Below are positions 5,821 through 12,376 of a stretch of DNA of 13,671 bases, piece by piece. This DNA comes from Candidatus Hodarchaeota archaeon (GTDB lineage: Archaea > Asgardarchaeota > Heimdallarchaeia > Hodarchaeales > Hodarchaeaceae): positions 1-13,671 of the forward strand of contig JAEOSP010000298.1 of NCBI GenBank assembly GCA_016840305.1. Direction: 5' to 3'. The translations under genes were made by a program, and so were the position numbers. The number at the start of each line of letters is the position of its first letter. Position 1 is the first letter of the stretch. Below the pieces are notes generated by a model. It ran no database searches. It worked only from the letters and a program-made list of their open reading frames with translations, and was not told the DNA's origin.

Positions 5821-8382
5821 TTATCCACCAGCAAATCTAGCATCAACATTAGCGTTTTCATCAGCAAATCTATCGAGATCTCCCAACCACTTAGGAAGAG
5901 TTTTTGCATGTCTGGTCTCGAAATCTGTCAAAAATTCACCAAGTTTCTTTCTCAGTTCAGTTGAGGTACTATCAGCAAATATGGCAGCAAAAACCCATTT
6001 TGCATATTCTATTGTCAAAACAACATCACCATGATCAATTGTTTTCAATAACTGTTCACTTCGAACAGCTTCCTTTGCAAAGGATGTGATTGCTGAGAAT
6101 AAACCAGCTACAAGAGCGGGTTCTACTTGGGATTCCTCTCCAAAGGTATGAGAAAGAACAGCACGCCCATCCAACATCATTACATGCAAAGAATCGATTG
6201 TAACTTCTTCAAATGAATATGCGAATTCGCGTTGCCAAAGAGTGATAATCCTATTAAACGGTATCTCCGCATCATAAGTCACTTTGTCGAGTATTTCATA
6301 TATTTCACTTATGGGAACATCGAGTGACTGCGAGAGTTTGGAAATCGTCATCATATTGCCTGTAATAGTATTTCGAAGAGTTTCACCGCGTTCTATTTTG
6401 GCCCAGTATTGATTAATTAGCTCTTTAGTTTTAGAATCTGTTGTTGGAGTAGCAGTAATCAGAAAAATATCAGCTTTGCGGTTTAGCTCGCTTATTGATG
6501 GTAATCTTGTTACATCTGAAAAAATTGATTTGAATTGCTGCTTCTCCTCTCCTTTTTGTGTTCTAACATGAAATTCTCTACCAGCTAGGAAGAAAATCCC
6601 TCCATAGGTAAGGATTATTGCGAGAGGATGAAGAAAATTATAGGGAATTGAAAGGAATTGCAGGAATCTACCACCGATACCTTGCCAAATAACTGGAATT
6701 TGATGAAGCTCGGGAACGATGAACTGATAATCACCAATTATTCCTCCTTTCCATACTGCTGTTAACCATTTGAGGTTTACTGTTCCTGAAATTCCTGATG
6801 TTAATGTAATAAATGGTTCAATTAGTCTTATTCCTGCGTAACTCGGAAAGTTGGCATTAGAAGGGAAACCAAGAACCATATACCATTGTTCGGTATACCA
6901 ACTAAAGATAAACAAGCTAGAAAACAAAATAGAAAAGTACGTAATCACACTGCTTCCAAAAACACTCCAATTCCATCTTCGGACTAACAGGACTAGAGCT
7001 GCGCTGATCAGAAATGCTAGGAAATTCTGTGTTAACCAGAAAAATGTATCATATTGCACTGTGTTTATATTCAAAAAGATACTCGAAACAATAACACGAT
7101 AGGAAAGAAAACCAGCTGCTAATAAGAAACCAATTATAATTCCTGCAATCGTTGCTTTTGCTAAATTACCCACACCACTTCTGCTGATAGCTTTTTTAAC
7201 ATCCTTAAAACTTTCTATAAGCTTCACTAAGAAGTAGATGGAAAAAGGTTCGAAAATATCCAAGAAAATTATGAAGAACAGAGAAACCATTATGAAATAT
7301 ACAATGAAATAGGCAATCACAAATATTTGTTCAAAATATTGTACTAAGAACAAGATAACAGCTAATCCTGACATAAAAGCTCCTACTGTTGAAAGGCTTT
7401 GTATCATAGCTACATATAGCTGATTTCTAAGAAATTTCCCCTTACGAGACAAGTGACTGGCCTTGATTAAATATACACTAAACACTAGAGTTGCAATATA
7501 GGCAAAAAAGATTTCCAAAAACCAACCCATTGAAGTTCCTTGGAGAAGACTTGGATTTTCAGTTTCTCCGAGTAGATGCAAAATCGTCATGAGTAGGAAT
7601 AAAGTAATTGGTAGAATTGCAATTAAGACTTTAAGTAGTTCACGTTCATTCTTCCAATCTTTCTCACTCACTCGTTTCATGACTGCCTGAAAGGGCGAAT
7701 CTTCAAACTCAAACTGTATTTCCTGTAGTCTTTGAGAGACAGTTTTTACTTGGCTAAGTTGATGCTTTAAATCATCATTTTCCTCTTTCAGAGCTAGAAT
7801 TTCAGCGGTTTCTAAACTCGTAGAGCCCTTTAATTGTTTACGTAATTGTTTTAACTCACCTTCATTACGTTTAACAAGTTTTTTCAAAGGATTGATTTCG
7901 CTCCTCTTTTCTCCCCACGTTTGATAGAGAATAATACTTATGGAAACTAAAGGAGAAATTCCAAAGACAAAACCCAGAATTATTATTGGATAGCTAAGAT
8001 AGATAACCACTGAATTCGCAAAGTGCTGAAAAAGATATTTTAGTAATAAAGGAATGGGAATAGAGATAGCACCCTCAGTAATTATTGATCCAGAATCCCA
8101 TAAAGTTGACCATTGTGTTGTTCCTGAAACAGGATAGTATTGTTGATCTAAATATTGATTGGGATCTGGAACTAACGCATTCAGCATACTAGGAAATATA
8201 AAATAAGCAACATAGAAAATAACAAAACCAACAAACGCACGATTAAAGATTGTTGCAATGAAATTTCCTGATTTTCTTCTTGTGTATAAATAGGGGAAAA
8301 ATAAAATGATTATAGGGGAGAGAGTTAATAATAACGAGATAAGAAGGTTAATTGGGTCTGTTAAAATATCAAAACTGGTCAT
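5821..8382 (-). CDS. Polytopic membrane protein with cytoplasmic coiled coil and C-terminal longin/roadblock-like domain
   Basis: The family is not recognised. Of 853 residues, hydrophobic segments fall near 11-33, 47-66, 107-152 (two), 250-271, 287-306, 322-347, 354-386, 409-436, 446-467, 476-494 and 583-601. Between the fourth and fifth segments lies a charged heptad-rich coiled coil (about 160-225), followed by ERELLK into the membrane. After the last segment comes a soluble tail with a short helix-turn-helix-like stretch (ISKLSQSLDVPISEIYEIL, 680-698). A final domain (about 726-840; LHVMMLDGR, LVAGLFSAITSF, WLGDLDRF) matches the added domain of the neighbouring HerA-like ATPase. ATG 8382 has GGAAG about 8 nt upstream on the minus strand and a promoter further up. 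It converges with the ATPase gene across a 79-bp gap that lacks a clear terminator. A role as membrane scaffold or receptor for the ATPase or a GTPase is inference. Confidence 0.75.
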   Translation of the reverse strand: MTSFDILTDPINLLISLLLTLSPIIILFFPYLYTRRKSGNFIATIFNRAFVGFVIFYVAYFIFPSMLNALVPDPNQYLDQQYYPVSGTTQWSTLWDSGSIITEGAISIPIPLLLKYLFQHFANSVVIYLSYPIIILGFVFGISPLVSISIILYQTWGEKRSEINPLKKLVKRNEGELKQLRKQLKGSTSLETAEILALKEENDDLKHQLSQVKTVSQRLQEIQFEFEDSPFQAVMKRVSEKDWKNERELLKVLIAILPITLFLLMTILHLLGETENPSLLQGTSMGWFLEIFFAYIATLVFSVYLIKASHLSRKGKFLRNQLYVAMIQSLSTVGAFMSGLAVILFLVQYFEQIFVIAYFIVYFIMVSLFFIIFLDIFEPFSIYFLVKLIESFKDVKKAISRSGVGNLAKATIAGIIIGFLLAAGFLSYRVIVSSIFLNINTVQYDTFFWLTQNFLAFLISAALVLLVRRWNWSVFGSSVITYFSILFSSLFIFSWYTEQWYMVLGFPSNANFPSYAGIRLIEPFITLTSGISGTVNLKWLTAVWKGGIIGDYQFIVPELHQIPVIWQGIGGRFLQFLSIPYNFLHPLAIILTYGGIFFLAGREFHVRTQKGEEKQQFKSIFSDVTRLPSISELNRKADIFLITATPTTDSKTKELINQYWAKIERGETLRNTITGNMMTISKLSQSLDVPISEIYEILDKVTYDAEIPFNRIITLWQREFAYSFEEVTIDSLHVMMLDGRAVLSHTFGEESQVEPALVAGLFSAITSFAKEAVRSEQLLKTIDHGDVVLTIEYAKWVFAAIFADSTSTELRKKLGEFLTDFETRHAKTLPKWLGDLDRFADENANVDARFAGG

Positions 8383-8430
8383 TTCATCGCTTCCGTTAAT
8401 TATGAAAAATAATTCGTTGGTGTTAGAATT

Positions 8431-8448
8431 GTATAAATTGGTTTAAAT
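8431..8448 (-). promoter_or_regulatory. TATA-like elements for the membrane protein gene
   Basis: On the minus strand ATTTAAAC (8448-8441) and ATTTATAC (8438-8431) are two alternative TATA boxes, about 50-65 nt upstream of the ATG at 8382. A purine-rich GGGAAG just before the first resembles a BRE. Either would give a short leader of roughly 25-35 nt. Confidence 0.5.
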
Positions 8449-8625
8449 CTTCCCATTTAAAACCCCTTTTCAGGTTAATGTACTAAAAGATCATCATACA
8501 TAGTACTGAAAAATTCCAGTAGCGTGTTATTTTTGGAAAAAAACCCCGCACCCAAATTAAATTTTCGTATAAGTTAACATTTCTGCTAACCAGTAATACT
8601 ACCTAACTTACGTCAAAAGTAAGAG
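8449..8625. other. Intergenic spacer, no gene seen
   Basis: This is the remainder of the 285-bp gap between the two minus-strand genes. It has a small inverted repeat (CTTAC 8607-8611, GTAAG 8619-8623). No coding frame or RNA gene was recognised. Confidence 0.4.
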
Positions 8626-8651
8626 AAAAAAGTAATTCTTAGTAAAAAAAA
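8626..8651 (-). terminator. Poly-T terminator after the major surface-protein gene
   Basis: Just past the stop codon at 8668, the minus strand has two oligo-T runs: eight T at 8651-8644 and six T at 8631-8626. Archaeal RNA polymerase terminates at such T-rich tracts without needing a hairpin. The tandem arrangement suits a strongly transcribed gene. Confidence 0.55.
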
Positions 8652-8667
8652 GAGAGGGATAAGACGC

Positions 8668-10488
8668 TTAATTACGTCTCTTCCGATATAACGCGTAGAG
8701 TGGTGGAATTGCTAAAAGAGTTGAAATAAACTCAAATCCAGGTATGTTCAATCCAGTTGTTGTTGTCCCTGGAGGGAGATCCGTACTTGTAGTAGATTCA
8801 GCTTGCGCTGCAGCTGCTGCGATCGCTGAATAAGAAGGATCATGATAGATTTCTCCACCGTACCATTCAGGAAATTCTGTGAAGGTCAAATAGGCTATCT
8901 GGTTTACTACAGCAGTGTGCTCTCCTACATCTGGATGTACTATATCTGGAGCTATTTTTTCTGCTACAAATACTGTGAATCCCCAAGCGAGTGCAAATTC
9001 TACAATGAAGTAGGCTTTTGCTATGTTGGTGAAAGCCCAGCCACTTGGATCAAACAAAGTGACATATACATCACGATTTTGTGTAGCATTAATGTTGAAT
9101 GGAGCAAAATCTAACTCTCTAAGTTTGTAGTGCATCTTATCCTTGAAACTAGTCCAGAAAAATTCGTTTCCTTCTTTTTCGAGTTTAATCGTTGGATCCT
9201 CTGGTTCGTCTAAATGAGTAACATATTGAGGATCGCTTACTGTCGTTACATCAAACCAGTTTGTTGCAGTGACAACAGTCAAACCAAAGGCGTCAGCCAT
9301 ACTCATTCTCAGCTTTGCATCATTTTCGATATAGAACGCCATTTCTGGAAGAGTAATGCTTACACTACTTGGAAATGTCGCTGAAACTCCTAAAGTAGTT
9401 AAATTAACTCCTTGTAAAGCAGCAGGAACGTCTAAAGTGTAACTAGGAGATTCTACGAAAGGTGTACCTTCCCAAATCCCTGCATTGGCAGTAATAAAGG
9501 CAGCATCATCATTCATTGTTACTAAAAAGTTTGTTTCACCAATATGATATTTTGTCTCAACAGTTCCAAGATTAACAGTGATTGGAACAGGAGTTGGAAG
9601 TTCGATTTCTTCGACCTTAAATGAATATTCAAAAGCTAGATGATCGAGAACAGATGCAGCGACAATATCTTGTCCATAAACAATTCCTTTAGTATCTGGA
9701 AGTTGTAAACCAGCTGCAGTGAGAACATCTGGGCTTCTAAGTTCCGTATCAATTTCCTGCCATAATACAAACATGTTGGTATAATTTATTCCGAAATCAT
9801 AGCCTGCAGCAGTCTGTTCAAAACGGGCTTCATAATCAAAGTGAGGAATTCGATAAGATGTGTGTGGAGCTAAGTTAGCGTTTAAAGCGTCAGCTAATTC
9901 TTGAACGGCAAAAGTATACCCCATATAGAGATTATCTCCAGAATCCATTAGTAATGGATCCGTGCCAGTACCATTGGAATATGCAATTAATGTCATGAAG
10001 TTATTCGTAACAAAAGCATCAGTACCCCAAGGAGTATCAAAATGTTGGACTAATTGTTGGAATGGAGCAGTTGCATTGACATGTACAATATTCGCATCAA
10101 GAGCTGCTGAAGCACCAGGGAAAGCTAGATCCGCCAGAGGGCTATCAACAACCGTCACTACAGATTCAGGCAATAAATCACGGAATTTTATCCAATGTTC
10201 CATTTTTTCTAAAGCTGAATAAGCCACTTCAATCCCAGAGTCATTCATATAGCTCATAAAGAATTGTAAATCAGTGTCAGGGACTGAGTCTGTACCTTCT
10301 ACCCCAGAAACAAGGTCGTAAATTACATCAGGGTTATTTGCACTTGGGAAAAGATCAATTTCAACAGCAAAATGATCTTCACTAAAGTTGTGCCCTGCAT
10401 AATCCGCTGCTTGAACTGGAGAAGTAAACGTTAGAAGTATCAGTAAGAATATTACCGATATTCCCATAAAAAATTTCTTCTTCATCAT
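8668..10488 (-). CDS. Secreted cell-surface protein with IPGF-type C-terminal anchor
   Basis: This is a 606-residue extracytoplasmic protein of unknown function. Residues 1-27 form a signal peptide (MMKKKFF, hydrophobic core, cleavage after VQA). The mature part is beta-rich, with several possible N-glycosylation sites (NFS, NDS, NAT, NGT) and few Cys. Near the end a Thr/Ser-rich linker leads into IPGFEF, a hydrophobic helix and a final RKRRN, the layout of archaeosortase-processed C-termini (PGF-CTERM class) or similar sorting tails. Start ATG 10488, or ATG 10485, has AGGTG 5 nt upstream, a good Shine-Dalgarno, with its own promoter and terminator, which suggests high independent expression. 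Its codons look richer in G/C than those of neighbouring genes. The N-terminal half resembles the next surface protein on the minus strand, and both may be envelope or S-layer-associated. Function is not assigned. Confidence 0.75.
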   Translation of the reverse strand: MMKKKFFMGISVIFLLILLTFTSPVQAADYAGHNFSEDHFAVEIDLFPSANNPDVIYDLVSGVEGTDSVPDTDLQFFMSYMNDSGIEVAYSALEKMEHWIKFRDLLPESVVTVVDSPLADLAFPGASAALDANIVHVNATAPFQQLVQHFDTPWGTDAFVTNNFMTLIAYSNGTGTDPLLMDSGDNLYMGYTFAVQELADALNANLAPHTSYRIPHFDYEARFEQTAAGYDFGINYTNMFVLWQEIDTELRSPDVLTAAGLQLPDTKGIVYGQDIVAASVLDHLAFEYSFKVEEIELPTPVPITVNLGTVETKYHIGETNFLVTMNDDAAFITANAGIWEGTPFVESPSYTLDVPAALQGVNLTTLGVSATFPSSVSITLPEMAFYIENDAKLRMSMADAFGLTVVTATNWFDVTTVSDPQYVTHLDEPEDPTIKLEKEGNEFFWTSFKDKMHYKLRELDFAPFNINATQNRDVYVTLFDPSGWAFTNIAKAYFIVEFALAWGFTVFVAEKIAPDIVHPDVGEHTAVVNQIAYLTFTEFPEWYGGEIYHDPSYSAIAAAAAQAESTTSTDLPPGTTTTGLNIPGFEFISTLLAIPPLYALYRKRRN

Positions 10489-10560
10489 AAAAACACCTTT
10501 CTTGGAATTCTCGAAATTTCAATTTGTTTTTTCAAATCGAATCTGTTCGAGTCCAAAGTC

Positions 10561-10566
10561 TATATA
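10561..10566 (-). promoter_or_regulatory. TATA box of the major surface-protein gene
   Basis: CTATATAG on the minus strand, with its core at 10566-10561, lies about 75 nt upstream of ATG 10488. Initiation about 25 nt downstream would leave a leader near 50 nt that includes the AGGTG ribosome binding site at 10498-10494. Confidence 0.55.
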
Positions 10567-10586
10567 GTTTTCATCAACCTTGATTT

Positions 10587-10603
10587 ATAACATCATATGT
10601 TAT
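10587..10603. promoter_or_regulatory. Palindromic operator candidate upstream of the TATA box
   Basis: ATAACAT-CAT-ATGTTAT is a perfect 7-3-7 inverted repeat about 20 bp upstream of the TATA box of the surface-protein gene. The location suits an activator site or BRE-flanking control site for a dimeric winged-helix protein, possibly the regulator encoded at the right edge. That link is inference. Confidence 0.4.
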
Positions 10604-10658
10604 TAATATCCGCAAAATCGTATAGAGAAACTATTCGCGGTTAAAAATCATTTTCAAC

Positions 10659-10678
10659 CTATACTAAGTCTATACTAA
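10659..10678. repeat. Tandem 11-bp direct repeat CTATACTAA
   Basis: CTATACTAA occurs at 10659-10667 and again at 10670-10678, separated by GT, giving an 11-bp period close to one helical turn. It lies between the stop codon of one surface-protein gene (10718) and the promoter of the next. It could be a protein-binding site on one DNA face, or chance in AT-rich DNA. Confidence 0.35.
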
Positions 10679-10717
10679 AATCAAATAACTTTGATCTTGG
10701 TTAACAAGTTCATCGTT

Positions 10718-12376
10718 TTAGGATTTTCTTGCGATCTTCACTTGTTTTCTCGATTTTCGGGAAGAAATTTTCAAGTAAATTACTAAAATACCAACGCTTG
10801 TAAGAAAAGGGTAACTAGTAATGTTATTATATTCTGGAATATCCCTATTATATACACGTAATGCCCTGTGAAGTAATTTAACGGTTGATGGGTACCCCTT
10901 CCAATCTTCTATCTGCAAGTCTTGGACATATATAGCATCATTCAAGTATGATTTCGTTCTCTTCAAGATCTCGTCAGTGGTTAGTTTTGTAAGATTGTCA
11001 TTGGCAATGAACCGCTTGATGCTTTCGACAACTAATTCATATATCAATGACGTTTCCTTTAGAAACAACTTAGTACGGTACAAGCTTGGATGCAGGTAGT
11101 TTAAAGGAATAAGATTCACTGAAGCTGGGGCAATTGACAGAGTTTTGGTATCAGTATCTTCTTCTAAAGCAAAATTATATCCGTCAACAATTGTAGCTGA
11201 CAATATTTCTTCGTTATGTAAAACGGTGATATTATCATTTACTGTATGGTCCGACTGTGACAATTCCTCTTTCGATATATTCTGTCCAGATAGCTCAATC
11301 TCAAAATTATCATTATTTTGCGTTCCGTCAAGAATTCCAGTATTCTGGGAAATTAATAATGATAGAGAAGTCTTATTAAAAAGGGAGAGTCGTTTTGCAA
11401 TTTCCTCTCCTGTATACCAAGAAAATGTATCATTTATAACGATAAATCTATTATAGTTGGTTTCAACAGGTTCTTCATACGATTGATTCCACGTTTCTTC
11501 ATCAGGTCTTTCTTCATTTATAACTAAATTTATCACATTTCCTACTCTGATATCAAAGTGGGTTTCCACTCCGGAGGCCATTGAATTTGAATGCTTTAGT
11601 AGATTAATAGTGATTTCTACTGTATCAAATTGAATCATTAAGAAATGATCTGAAATATCAAAATTAACTAAGTTTTCAAAATCAATACTCTGAGTTTGAA
11701 ATAGATAGGTAATGTTGTAGTAAGTTGTTTTTATAGTCAAATCATTATTTGAATTGAAAACAGCAATCGACATTGGTGAGGAACTAGTATTATGCATAAT
11801 TTGAGAAAATTTTGGAGGGAGAGTATCACTTAAGAAATCCAAAAAATCAATTGGAATATGGGCATACCCAACCTGGTAATTATTATAGTCAAAATCTTGC
11901 CCCTCTAATCTCAACGCCATACCCAAAAAATCTTGAGACATGACCACATTCTCTCCTGAAGGGAGTTCATATAGGATTAGATGTTTGACAAAGGGAAGGG
12001 ATGCTTGCCACTCAAACGAACCAAAAGGTGGTATATATTCCATCTTCCTCAATTTATCAACTGCAAAAAACGCAGAGTGAATATCTTGTGATTCATGACC
12101 TACCAAAGCAATAATACTATCCATTGTTGGGTGTGGATCAGTCTGATTTGGTATATTCTCACCAGTTATAATATTCGAGATTAATTGTATAGCAGTCGAC
12201 CCAGGAAAACCTGAATCAAGCTTAATTCCAAAGAGATCCTCTTCAAAAAATTCATCCAGCTGACTAAACTGATAAACTTGAATGTTTCCACTCACGGAAA
12301 AGTCCATGGAAAGAATTAATATTAATGTGAATAGGAGAATCAGATTTATCCGAAGGAGGGTACTCTTGTTATTCAT
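10718..12376 (-). CDS. Secreted, C-terminally membrane-anchored surface protein, coupled to the upstream regulator gene
   Basis: The family is not recognised. Of 552 residues, 1-30 form a signal peptide (basic MNNKSTLLR, then a long Leu/Ile core). A large extracytoplasmic part with several N-glycosylation sequons follows, then one hydrophobic helix near 525-541 (LTSVGILVIYLKI) and a basic tail (SRKSRKQVKIARKS). Parts align by eye with the neighbouring 606-residue surface protein. FEEDLFGIKLD matches its FSEDHFAVEID, NYQVGYAH...FLSDTLPP matches NLYMGYTF...LNANLAP, and VETHFDI matches VETKYHI. It is a distant paralogue lacking the Thr-rich linker and IPGF signal. ATG 12376 directly follows the TGA of the upstream gene with no gap, and GGAGG lies 11 nt upstream, so it is co-transcribed and probably translationally coupled with the regulator. 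It may be the sensor partner or target of that regulator (inference). Confidence 0.75.
   Translation of the reverse strand: MNNKSTLLRINLILLFTLILILSMDFSVSGNIQVYQFSQLDEFFEEDLFGIKLDSGFPGSTAIQLISNIITGENIPNQTDPHPTMDSIIALVGHESQDIHSAFFAVDKLRKMEYIPPFGSFEWQASLPFVKHLILYELPSGENVVMSQDFLGMALRLEGQDFDYNNYQVGYAHIPIDFLDFLSDTLPPKFSQIMHNTSSSPMSIAVFNSNNDLTIKTTYYNITYLFQTQSIDFENLVNFDISDHFLMIQFDTVEITINLLKHSNSMASGVETHFDIRVGNVINLVINEERPDEETWNQSYEEPVETNYNRFIVINDTFSWYTGEEIAKRLSLFNKTSLSLLISQNTGILDGTQNNDNFEIELSGQNISKEELSQSDHTVNDNITVLHNEEILSATIVDGYNFALEEDTDTKTLSIAPASVNLIPLNYLHPSLYRTKLFLKETSLIYELVVESIKRFIANDNLTKLTTDEILKRTKSYLNDAIYVQDLQIEDWKGYPSTVKLLHRALRVYNRDIPEYNNITSYPFLTSVGILVIYLKISSRKSRKQVKIARKS

Noticed and set aside
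10540..10560. GTTCGAGTCC near 10548, reminiscent of a tRNA T-loop.
   Set aside because: No acceptor stem, D arm or anticodon arm can be drawn around it, and it lies in the leader/promoter of a surface-protein gene.
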